Assembly: GCF_026230175.1 (NCBI RefSeq)
Contig: NZ_CP104208.1
Coordinates: forward strand, 744,001-808,000
DNA from: Desulfovibrio mangrovi
Lineage (GTDB): Bacteria > Desulfobacterota > Desulfovibrionia > Desulfovibrionales > Desulfovibrionaceae
Length of the DNA: 64,000 bases
Reading direction: 5' to 3'
Shown: piece by piece, positions 1-7,789 of the stretch
How the letters are laid out: each line of letters opens with the position of its first letter
Position numbering within the stretch: the stretch's first letter is position 1
Program-made: the position numbers and the translations under genes
Notes under the pieces: model-generated
Told to the model about the DNA's origin: nothing
Seen by the model: the letters and a program-made list of their open reading frames with translations, nothing else
Database searches by the model: none

Positions 1-2050
1 GGGCATAGAGTTCGCGCACGGTGTCGTAGGCGCTCATCAGGCCCGCCTGCGAATAGAAGGGCGCTATCCACTTTCGCCACGCCTCGGGAAAGGCTTTTCG
101 GAATGCCGAGAAAAGCCGTCCTTCGCGTGGGGCGGCCAGCCAGTTGTCCAGATCAGTGGCCGAGAGGCCCGCAAGGTCGGCAAAGAGTCCCCTGCCGGAG
201 ACAAATTCCCAGAAGGCCATGTCGTCCGGCGGGTAATCAAGAAAACGCATAAAGGCCACGGTCTGCGTGACAAGCGGATGGTCGGCCAGCTTCAGGCTGT
301 TTTCCGTGATGACCGGCAGATTCAGGTTTACGAGCCATTCGGCCACCAGCGCTGCTTCATCATTGGTCCGCACCAGCACGGCAATGTCGCCGCAAGGTCT
401 GCGCGGAATCAGCTCGTCGCGGAACAGGGTCGTCAGGCGTTCTTCGACCTGTGCGAGCAGATCGTCCTTGCTCTCGGCGGAGATGTCGTAGAGGTGGACA
501 TATCCGCCGCTGTTTTTCTTGTGTTCGGGCACTTCCTGCGCTGCTCTGCTGAAGCCTTGAACTATATCGTCCACGGTAGCGTTCACGATCCGGTCCGGTG
601 CTCCGGAAAGGATTGCGGAGGCAAAGGCGCGGGCAACTTCCGGCTCTGCAAGCTGTGAGAAAATGCCGTTGTTGAATTCCACGATCTGCGCACGGCTGCG
701 CCAGTTGTTGGGCAGCGGGGTGCGTTTGGGGTTCGGGGCGATGGCCCGCAGTTCCGGATCGTTCAGGATGGATTCGAACAGGGCGGAGTCGCCGCCGCGC
801 CAGCCGTAGATGGCCTGCTTCACGTCGCCCACATAGGTGAGGGTGCCGTTCTTGGCGAGACATTCCACGGCAAGGGGCTGAATGGCCTCCCATTGCGGTA
901 CGGAGGTGTCCTGAAATTCGTCGATGAGCAGGTGTGTGAGCCGTGTTCCCATGCGGCAGAAGGCTTCCGAGGCACCGGTCTCGCCGGAAAGCACGTCGCG
1001 GGCATAGCTGGGCCACAGGGATGCAGGTACCTTGCCTTCGGTCTGCTGCATTTCGTGCACCATGCGGGAGAGCGGCTCTGCCAGCCGCACAAAGGGAACA
1101 AGGACGAGCGCTTTGCGCACCAGATGACCGGGGCCCGTCAGTGCTGCGTGAGCTTCGCGCAGGTCGCCGTATGCTGCGTCAAGGTCATCGGAAGCCTTGC
1201 CTTTGGAAGCCTTGAGCAGGCAGTCGTCGATGTGTGCCTTGGCAGTGTATGCCGAATCCGCCGGAGGCCTGAACGGATTGGAGGCAAGCGCCTTGTCGAG
1301 GTACTTGAGAAAGTTGGCCTGCGGGCCGAGTTTTTCCGCCTCCATCATGGCTTTTACGGCATTGGCGGCCGTAAGGTAGTCGCCGTGCATATTCACGAGC
1401 CAGCCGCGCAGAATATCGCCATCCGCATCGGGCAGGGAACCTTCCTGCAGGCTGCGGGTCATGAGTGCGAAGAGGCGGGTGCGCAGTGTTTCGCCCGGCA
1501 CAAAGCCTTCCTTGTCCGTGAGCATAAGCAGGGACCGGCAGGCATCTGCAAGCAGTTCGCGTTCGGGGCCACCGGCGCGGGCGGTATCCAGAAGCCTGTC
1601 GTAGAGCGGCTCGAACAATTCCCTTTCGTCGAAAACGGGTTCGAAGTCCGGCGGCAGCCCAAGCTCAAGTGCGGAAAGCCGCACCAGCATGTTCAGCAGG
1701 CTGTCTATGGTGCGCACGTTCAGCGAGGAGTAACGGCGCAGCAGAATGTCCACCCAGCGGGCCGCAGTGTCGGGGGCCCAGTCGGATGCGGCGTTGCGCG
1801 GTTCGATGTTCAGCGCGCGTTCCTTGAGGGAACGCACGATACGTTCGCGCATTTCCGTGGCGGCCTTGTTGGTGAAGGTGACCGCAAGAATCTCCGGCCA
1901 GCTGTGGCCGGTCTCTTCGTCGTTGTCCGCATGGCGTATGGCGCAGGCGGGGCGGGCGTCTTCCACGGCTTCCTTGAGCAGCGTAAGAAATTGCCGGGTC
2001 AGGGTATATGTTTTCCCGGACCCGGCAGAGGCTTTGATCTGTTGCAGCAT
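1..2050 (-). CDS. UvrD/AddA-like (RecB-type) helicase, C-terminus cut by window edge
   Basis: Superfamily 1 DNA helicase, probably the helicase-nuclease subunit of an AddAB/RecBCD-like repair system. The frame is open from the ATG at 2050 to the left edge, giving about 683 residues. Seen directly: Walker A ASAGSGKT at residues 8-15, motif Ia VTFTNKAATEMRER, motif II LLIDEFQDTS, and motif III YVGDVKQAIYGWRGG. These are the SF1A signatures. The start lies 3 bp after the stop of the phosphofructokinase gene on the same strand, so the two are probably co-transcribed. Whether it carries the C-terminal nuclease domain that separates AddA/RecB from plain UvrD cannot be seen, because that part is outside the window. 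The long insertion between motifs Ia and II favours AddA/RecB over UvrD. Confidence 0.85.
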   Translation of the reverse strand, partial: MLQQIKASAGSGKTYTLTRQFLTLLKEAVEDARPACAIRHADNDEETGHSWPEILAVTFTNKAATEMRERIVRSLKERALNIEPRNAASDWAPDTAARWVDILLRRYSSLNVRTIDSLLNMLVRLSALELGLPPDFEPVFDERELFEPLYDRLLDTARAGGPERELLADACRSLLMLTDKEGFVPGETLRTRLFALMTRSLQEGSLPDADGDILRGWLVNMHGDYLTAANAVKAMMEAEKLGPQANFLKYLDKALASNPFRPPADSAYTAKAHIDDCLLKASKGKASDDLDAAYGDLREAHAALTGPGHLVRKALVLVPFVRLAEPLSRMVHEMQQTEGKVPASLWPSYARDVLSGETGASEAFCRMGTRLTHLLIDEFQDTSVPQWEAIQPLAVECLAKNGTLTYVGDVKQAIYGWRGGDSALFESILNDPELRAIAPNPKRTPLPNNWRSRAQIVEFNNGIFSQLAEPEVARAFASAILSGAPDRIVNATVDDIVQGFSRAAQEVPEHKKNSGGYVHLYDISAESKDDLLAQVEERLTTLFRDELIPRRPCGDIAVLVRTNDEAALVAEWLVNLNLPVITENSLKLADHPLVTQTVAFMRFLDYPPDDMAFWEFVSGRGLFADLAGLSATDLDNWLAAPREGRLFSAFRKAFPEAWRKWIAPFYSQAGLMSAYDTVRELYA

Positions 2051-2053
2051 GAA

Positions 2054-3400
2054 TTACAGTTCGCAGTAGTTGTCGGGCACCATGCCGCGCAGGGCGGATT
2101 GGCCTGTTGATTCGAGAACGGCACGCCAGTAGTCCGAATGAATGTTCAGCGTGCGACGCTTGAGTGTGACGAGGTCGAGCGGAATGTGCACGTAGCGGTC
2201 CATGAGCTTGGATACCACCATGGAGGTCTTGCCCGCCATGGCGGCATGCACCGCGCTTTGTCCCAGCAGCCCGCAGTAGATGCGGTCGTTGGCGTTGGCC
2301 GGGATGGAGCGGATAATGTAGCTCGGGTCAATATACTTCAGCGTGTAGGGCATGCCGATGTTGTTCAGGTATTCCTTGATGCGGTCCCGCAGCAGGGTGG
2401 TGAAGTCGCCCAGAACAGGGTTGCCGGAGATGTCCGTTGCCTTGCTGGTGGACATGAGGTGCTGGCCTGCGCCTTCGGCCACCACGATAACGGCGTGTCT
2501 GCGTCTTTTCAGGCGGTCTGCCAGTGCGGGCAGCAGGCCGTTTTCCCCTTCCAGCTCAAACTGGGTTTCGGGAATGAGTACAAAGTTCACTTCCTTGATG
2601 GAGAAGGTCGCCTGCGCGGCAATGAAACCGGATTCGCGTCCCATCAGTTTGACAAGGCCGATGCCGTTCATGGCGCCCTGCGCTTCGGTATGGGCGCAGC
2701 TGATGGCCTCCGTGGCCTTGTCTACGGCCGTTTCAAAGCCGAATGACTGGGGAATGAAGCTGATGTCGTTATCAATGGTCTTGGGAATGCCGATGACGGC
2801 AATCTTGAGATTGCGCTTGGTGACTTCCGCCACAATGGATTTCACGGCCTTCATGGTGCCGTCGCCGCCGATCATGAACAGGCAGTTCACGTTCATGCGT
2901 TCAAGGGCGTCCACAATGTCTTCCGGATTCTGGGGCCCGCGGGAGGAGCCGAGCACCGTGCCGCCGAACTGGTGAATGCTGGATACGGAATCCGGTGTAA
3001 GCTCCACTATCTCATGGCCATACTTGGGGATGAAGCCTTCAAGCCCGTATTTGATGCCCATGACGCCCGCCACGCTGTAGTTGTGGTAGGCTTCCATGAC
3101 GATGGCGCGGATGACGTCGTTGATGCCGGGGCACAGGCCGCCGCATGTGACGATGGCACACTTGGTTTTGGCCGTGTCGAAGAACAGATGGCGGCGTGGT
3201 CCGGCGCTTTCAAAACGGATGGGAATGGGCGGCCCATCGCCGATTTCTTCAAGGAATTCCTTGTCGAGAAAGACGTTAAGCCCCTTTTTGTCATCCTCGA
3301 ACCGGCAGAAGGATATGGGCGAAGGAATCTTGGCATTCCCCAGCGTGAGGATAGTCGTATCAAGAGATAGGCTATCCTGGTCGGTTTTGCGTTTCGGCAT
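2054..3400 (-). CDS. pfkA: ATP-dependent 6-phosphofructokinase (trypanosome/plant-like group)
   Basis: Phosphorylates fructose 6-phosphate in glycolysis, cytoplasmic. The 448-residue protein starts at the ATG at 3400, which has AGGAG just upstream. The frame is open for 86 more codons upstream, but those have no ribosome site and no family resemblance. The phosphate-binding segment CGGLCPGIN is at about 86-94, GGDGT at 178-182, PKTIDND at 206-212, and MGRESGF at 253-259. The glycine in GGDGT is the residue typical of ATP users; PPi-dependent enzymes normally have aspartate there. The lysine in PKTIDND and the long N-terminal extension are typical of the long ATP-PFK group found in trypanosomes, plants and spirochaetes rather than of E. 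coli PfkA. The helicase gene follows 3 bp downstream. Confidence 0.88.
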   Translation of the reverse strand: MPKRKTDQDSLSLDTTILTLGNAKIPSPISFCRFEDDKKGLNVFLDKEFLEEIGDGPPIPIRFESAGPRRHLFFDTAKTKCAIVTCGGLCPGINDVIRAIVMEAYHNYSVAGVMGIKYGLEGFIPKYGHEIVELTPDSVSSIHQFGGTVLGSSRGPQNPEDIVDALERMNVNCLFMIGGDGTMKAVKSIVAEVTKRNLKIAVIGIPKTIDNDISFIPQSFGFETAVDKATEAISCAHTEAQGAMNGIGLVKLMGRESGFIAAQATFSIKEVNFVLIPETQFELEGENGLLPALADRLKRRRHAVIVVAEGAGQHLMSTSKATDISGNPVLGDFTTLLRDRIKEYLNNIGMPYTLKYIDPSYIIRSIPANANDRIYCGLLGQSAVHAAMAGKTSMVVSKLMDRYVHIPLDLVTLKRRTLNIHSDYWRAVLESTGQSALRGMVPDNYCEL

Positions 3401-3636
3401 GAAAGACTCCTGATGGCTCGTGACGGACGAACGCATCGTTCGTCCTTTCGGTTCGGGGTTTTCAAACAATACAGGCTTATTACCACAGGGTTCGCTGCAA
3501 CGCCAGAGCGCGTTGCGGGCTGCGGGCAAAATATCACGAACCGCGGGGCGCGGTTTCTCTTTACACCCCTTGCAAAACTGCATAGGTTCGTCGGATAGAA
3601 ATGAAATACAACAGGTTGTGTGGTGAAATTGTGACG

Positions 3637-4629
3637 ATGAAACCCCTACTCGTAACACTGGGCGATCCGAACGGGCTGGGCCCCGAACTGGCCTGCCGTC
3701 TTTTCGGGCTTGGCGGCAGCGGTTCCCTGCCGCTGGTGCCGCTTATTCTCGTGGGGCCGGAAGCGGCTCTGGAAATGCATGCGCGTCTGCTCGGTATTGC
3801 GCCTTTCTGGACGCGAATCGAAGATCCTGCACGGGTGAGCGGTGAAGAGCCGGGAATTTTCCTGTTTGAACCCATCGGGCTTGAAGGGCTCAGGCTGGAC
3901 ATGGGACAGGCCACCCCGCAGGGCGGCAAGGGGGCAGGGTACTCGCTTGAAGCTGCCTGCAAGCTCATCCGGTCCGGCGTGGCGGACGGTGTGGTCACCT
4001 TGCCGTTGCACAAGGCCATGCTTCAGGAAGCAGGTTTCAATTTCCCCGGGCACACGGAGTTTCTGGCGCGTTTTGCCGGATTACGGGACGAAGACGTGTG
4101 CATGCACCTGTGCGGCAGCAAGTTGCGGGTGAGCCTTGTCACCACGCACCCTCCGCTGCGTGAAGTGCCCGACCTCATCAGCCGCGAGCGTATCAAACGC
4201 TGTCTGGCCCTGACTGTGGACTTTGTCCGCAAGCTCGGCGTGAAGACTCCCGTTGCCGTGTGCGGTTTGAACCCGCATGCCGGGGAATCCGGCAAGATCG
4301 GGCATGAGGATTTGGAAATCGTGGCGCCTGCAGTGGAGGACGCTCGTAAGGCCGGTCTTAACGTTGTAGGCCCGCTGCCTGCGGATACGCTTTTCTACCG
4401 CGCTGCCAAGGGCGAATTTTCCGCAGTGCTGGCCATGTACCACGATCAGGGGCTGCCGCCTCTCAAATTGATGCATTTTTCCCGGGCCGTGAACGTGACG
4501 CTTGGTCTGCCTTTTGTGCGGACCTCGGTGGACCACGGAACTGGTTTTGATATTACGGGCAAGGGCGTTGCCGATACCGGCAGCTTTGAAGAGGCCCTTA
4601 CGCTTGCCGCCCGCTTGATCGAATTCTAG
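3637..4629 (+). CDS. pdxA: 4-hydroxythreonine-4-phosphate dehydrogenase
   Basis: NAD-dependent oxidation of 4-phosphohydroxy-L-threonine in pyridoxal phosphate synthesis. From the ATG at 3637 the protein has 330 residues, the normal PdxA length, and opens MKPLLVTLGDPNGLGPE as the family does. An upstream ATG at 3601 and a GTG at 3631 are in frame but add residues the family lacks. Conserved parts seen: GHTEFLA with a metal-binding histidine, NPHAGESGKIGHED, MYHDQGLPPLKLM with the second metal histidine, and the C-terminal VDHGTGFDI. Paralogues (PdxA2, 4-phosphothreonate dehydrogenase) share these motifs. It begins a plus-strand run with the HyuA-like and NagZ-like genes, and is divergent from pfkA. 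Confidence 0.88.
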   Translation: MKPLLVTLGDPNGLGPELACRLFGLGGSGSLPLVPLILVGPEAALEMHARLLGIAPFWTRIEDPARVSGEEPGIFLFEPIGLEGLRLDMGQATPQGGKGAGYSLEAACKLIRSGVADGVVTLPLHKAMLQEAGFNFPGHTEFLARFAGLRDEDVCMHLCGSKLRVSLVTTHPPLREVPDLISRERIKRCLALTVDFVRKLGVKTPVAVCGLNPHAGESGKIGHEDLEIVAPAVEDARKAGLNVVGPLPADTLFYRAAKGEFSAVLAMYHDQGLPPLKLMHFSRAVNVTLGLPFVRTSVDHGTGFDITGKGVADTGSFEEALTLAARLIEF

Positions 4630-4688
4630 CAGGGCTGTTGCGGAGTGTGACGGCTGCCGTTTCCGGCTGTGATTAACGGGAGGATAGT

Positions 4689-6353
4689 GTGCGTATCGGC
4701 ATTGACGTAGGGGGAACCCATACTGACGCGGTGGTGGTGGATGGCGGCAGGGTTGTCGCTTCGGCCAAGGTCGTGACCGATCACCATAACCTGCTGTCGT
4801 CCGTACAGAGTGCGCTGCAAGGTGTGCTGAAGGATATCGATCCCAAGGCGGTGTCGCGCCTGAACCTTTCCACCACCCTGTCTACGAACGCCATTGTGGA
4901 AGGCAGGACTGAGGATGTGGGGGTGCTCGTTTCCGCCGGCCCCGGCATTGATCCCGACGATTATCAGGTGGGGCCGTACTACTACACCGTCAGCGGTTCC
5001 ATCGATCACAGGGGTGAGGAAATTGCACCCCCTGATGTGCAGGAGGTGGATAGCCTCGCACGCAATTGTTGCGAGACGGGCCTCAAGGTCTACGCCGTGG
5101 TGGGCAAGTTTTCCACCCGTAACCCCGCCCACGAAATCATGCTGACGCAAGGGCTCATGGCCTGTGCCGACTTCGTCTCGCAGGGGCACCGTCTGTCCGG
5201 ACAGCTCAATTTCCCCCGCCGTATTGCAACCGCCTATTACAATTCCGCGGTCTGGCGCATCTACAACAAGTTTGCGGATGCCATCGAGGAGAGCGTGCGC
5301 GAGTACGGCATTTATGCCCCCGTGCATATTCTCAAGGCGGACGGCGGTACCATGCCTCTGGCCACTTCCCGCGAGCACCCCGTGGAATCCATTCTTTCCG
5401 GTCCTGCTGCGAGCGTCATGGGTATTATTGCCCTGTGCGACATTCAGCAAGACTCCATCATTCTCGATATTGGCGGCACCACCACGGACATCGCCATATT
5501 TGCCTCCGGTTCGCCGGTTATCGAGAATGACGGCATCGAGGTGGGCAGTTATCCGACGCTTGTTCGGGCTCTGCGTACCCGGTCCATCGGCATCGGCGGC
5601 GATTCGCGTCTGCACGTGCAGGCCGGAGCTGTGCGTGTGGGACCGGAACGCGTGGGACCATGCATGGCTGCGGGCGGCAAACAGCCTACACTCATTGATG
5701 CCCTCATCTACAAGGGGCTGGCAGAATTCGGTGACGTGGAAACTAGCAAGGCAGGTATCCGCAACCTTGCGTCCCTGTGGGACATGTTCCCGGATGCCCT
5801 TGCGGACGCCGCCATCGATGCCGCCGTCAACAGCATTGCCTCAGCCGTGGAAGGGCTGCTGGATGAGGTGAACTCCCGTCCCGTATACACCATCATGGAA
5901 TTGATCGAAGGGGCGAAGCTGGAACCGAGCCGCGTGTATGTCATGGGCGGGCCCGCAAAGGCCTTCAGCGGCCTGCTGACCAAAGCCTTGCAGCGCAGGG
6001 TGGAGGTGCCGGAGGAGCACGCCATAGCCAATGCCATCGGTGCTGCGTTGACCCGCACAACCTTTGAACTGGAATTGTTTGCGGATACTGAAAAGGGCGT
6101 TCGTTTCATTCCCACGTTGGGCATCCGTGATGTGGTGCAGCGCGGATACGTGCTGGAACATGCGCAGAAGGATGCCGTGAGCCTGCTCCTTGAGCATCTG
6201 GGCGAGCAGGGCGTGGCGGTGCATGAACGCGATGTGGATATTCTGGAGGCGAACAGTTTCAACATGGTGGGCGATTACGGCACGGTGGGACGCAATATCC
6301 GTGTGAAGTGTCAGGTGCGTCCCGGCGTTGCGGAGGCGTTTCGTCATGATTAA
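4689..6353 (+). CDS. HyuA-like hydantoinase/oxoprolinase family protein, stand-alone
   Basis: 554 residues with a GTG start at 4689 preceded by GGGAGG. The N-terminus MRIGIDVGGTHTDAVVV is the ASKHA-type phosphate loop of the HyuA/oxoprolinase A family. It is followed by NLSTTLSTNAIVEGR and later ILDIGGTTTDIAIF, the second nucleotide-binding loop, and a C-terminal VYVMGGPAKAF glycine motif. Family members hydrolyse ATP to open hydantoin or 5-oxoproline rings, usually with a partner HyuB subunit. No HyuB is present here; the neighbours are pdxA and a NagZ-like gene, whose start overlaps this stop by 8 bp. The substrate is therefore unknown. An N-acyl or lactam substrate from cell-wall recycling would fit the NagZ neighbour, but that is only inference. 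Confidence 0.8.
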   Translation: MRIGIDVGGTHTDAVVVDGGRVVASAKVVTDHHNLLSSVQSALQGVLKDIDPKAVSRLNLSTTLSTNAIVEGRTEDVGVLVSAGPGIDPDDYQVGPYYYTVSGSIDHRGEEIAPPDVQEVDSLARNCCETGLKVYAVVGKFSTRNPAHEIMLTQGLMACADFVSQGHRLSGQLNFPRRIATAYYNSAVWRIYNKFADAIEESVREYGIYAPVHILKADGGTMPLATSREHPVESILSGPAASVMGIIALCDIQQDSIILDIGGTTTDIAIFASGSPVIENDGIEVGSYPTLVRALRTRSIGIGGDSRLHVQAGAVRVGPERVGPCMAAGGKQPTLIDALIYKGLAEFGDVETSKAGIRNLASLWDMFPDALADAAIDAAVNSIASAVEGLLDEVNSRPVYTIMELIEGAKLEPSRVYVMGGPAKAFSGLLTKALQRRVEVPEEHAIANAIGAALTRTTFELELFADTEKGVRFIPTLGIRDVVQRGYVLEHAQKDAVSLLLEHLGEQGVAVHERDVDILEANSFNMVGDYGTVGRNIRVKCQVRPGVAEAFRHD

Positions 6354-7494
6354 GCGGTTGATCGCCTTTGTCTTGTTCTTTCTAGCGGCGGGGGCTTCTC
6401 CCGCCGTTTCTACGTGGGCACATGCGGCAGGCAAGGCTTCGCTGCATGATATGGCGGGACAGATGCTGCTGGTCGGTTTTCGCGGCATGGACGTTACGCC
6501 GGAAAGCCCGATCATACGCGACATCATGCAGTTCAACGTGGGCGGTGTGATCCTCTTTGACTACGATGTGGCTCTCAAGAGCAAGGGGCGGAACATCCGT
6601 GACCGCGCGCAGGTCAAGGCGCTGACGGACTCCCTGCAGCAGGCGGCGCGCATGCCGCTGTTCATTGCCATTGATCAGGAAGGGGGGCGTGTCGCCCGTT
6701 TGAAGCCGGAATACGGCTTTGCATCAACGCCGTCTGCCGCTGTTCTGGGCAACGGCACTGTGGACGAAACCCGCAAGGCGGGCGAGACGGTGGGGCGCAT
6801 GTTGGCCGACGTGGGGGTGAACTGGGACTATGCCCCCGTGCTGGATGTGAACGTGAACCCTGAATGTCCTGTCATCGGCAAGCTGGGCCGCAGTTTTTCA
6901 TCCGATCCTGATGTGGTTGCCAAGCACGGAGCCGCATTTGCCGAAGGCCTGAACAGGTACGGCGTCATAGCCTGTCTCAAGCATTTTCCGGGGCATGGCA
7001 GCGCTACGGCGGACTCGCACCTTGGCGTGACCGACATCACGGCCACATGGTCTCTCAAGGAATTGGCCCCGTTCAGAACGGTGCTGGAGCAAGGACCACG
7101 CAGCGGCCTGCGCACGGCGGTCATGACGGGGCACTTGTTCAATGCCCGGTTGGATGCCGAGTATCCGGCCACGCTGTCCCGCAGCACCATAACCGGTCTT
7201 CTTCGCGAGCAGTTGCGCTATGACGGGCTGGTCATCACCGACGATATGCAGATGAAGGCCATTGCCGATGTCTACGGGTTGAAAGAGGCCGTGGAACGGG
7301 CCATAAACGCCGGTGCGGACATGCTGCTTTTCGGCAACAACATCAGCTACGATCCTGACATCGTTCCAAAGGCGACGCGGATCATCATGAAGCTGGTGGA
7401 ATCGAAACGGATTTCGCGTCAGCGGGTTGAACGTTCCTACCAGCGCATTCAGGCTTTGAAAGCGGGAATACGAAAGAGGGACGGACAGAAGTAA
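6346..7494 (+). CDS. nagZ: Beta-N-acetylhexosaminidase-like protein, glycoside hydrolase family 3, exported
   Basis: Cleaves beta-linked N-acetylglucosamine, in peptidoglycan turnover by family analogy. 382 residues from the ATG at 6346, with GGAGG 7 bases upstream. The start overlaps the upstream gene by 8 bp. Residues 1-28 form a signal peptide (charged MIKR, a hydrophobic stretch, then an AHA-A type cleavage site), so it is exported, unlike the cytoplasmic NagZ of E. coli. The family loop KHFPGHG is at 212-218, DSH with the catalytic histidine at 223-225, and ITDDMQMKA with the nucleophile aspartate at 299. A terminator follows at 7512, closing the pdxA-hyuA-nagZ run. Confidence 0.85.
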   Translation: MIKRLIAFVLFFLAAGASPAVSTWAHAAGKASLHDMAGQMLLVGFRGMDVTPESPIIRDIMQFNVGGVILFDYDVALKSKGRNIRDRAQVKALTDSLQQAARMPLFIAIDQEGGRVARLKPEYGFASTPSAAVLGNGTVDETRKAGETVGRMLADVGVNWDYAPVLDVNVNPECPVIGKLGRSFSSDPDVVAKHGAAFAEGLNRYGVIACLKHFPGHGSATADSHLGVTDITATWSLKELAPFRTVLEQGPRSGLRTAVMTGHLFNARLDAEYPATLSRSTITGLLREQLRYDGLVITDDMQMKAIADVYGLKEAVERAINAGADMLLFGNNISYDPDIVPKATRIIMKLVESKRISRQRVERSYQRIQALKAGIRKRDGQK

Positions 7495-7511
7495 CCTGAT
7501 TGAAAGGAAAA

Positions 7512-7537
7512 GGCGGTGCAGGGCACCGTCTTTTTTG
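7512..7537 (+). terminator. Rho-independent terminator after nagZ-like gene
   Basis: An 8-bp GC-rich stem, GGCGGTGC paired with GCACCGTC around a 3-base loop, is followed by six T. It lies 18 bp past the stop codon. Confidence 0.75.
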
Positions 7538-7724
7538 TTTATGTGTGCATCACATGGACATTTTGTAAGGCCGTAAGATAATGTGGTATTGATTTGGCAA
7601 AGCGTAACCATCGGCAATTATTGCCTGAAATGCCTGCCAGGAAGCGGTCGTGCAACGTGGCGGATTGAGGCGACCTTTCTTGAAGAAGCGCGGGGAGCCT
7701 GCAACCATGCACCATTTTCACTGT

Positions 7725-7751
7725 TTGTAATCTCATGAAAAAAGGTATAGT
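7725..7751 (+). promoter_or_regulatory. Possible sigma-70 promoter of the chemoreceptor-like gene
   Basis: TTGTAA and TATAGT are separated by 15 bp, about 40 bp upstream of the start codon at 7790. The -10 is good, the -35 fair and the spacer short, so this is a weak call. Confidence 0.35.
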
Positions 7752-7789
7752 CGCTAAGTTCTGGAAAATGTCATTGTACGGAGTTCGTG

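Noticed and set aside
3601-3636. Upstream ATG start for pdxA at 3601
   Set aside because: It adds 12 residues the family lacks and has no ribosome site.
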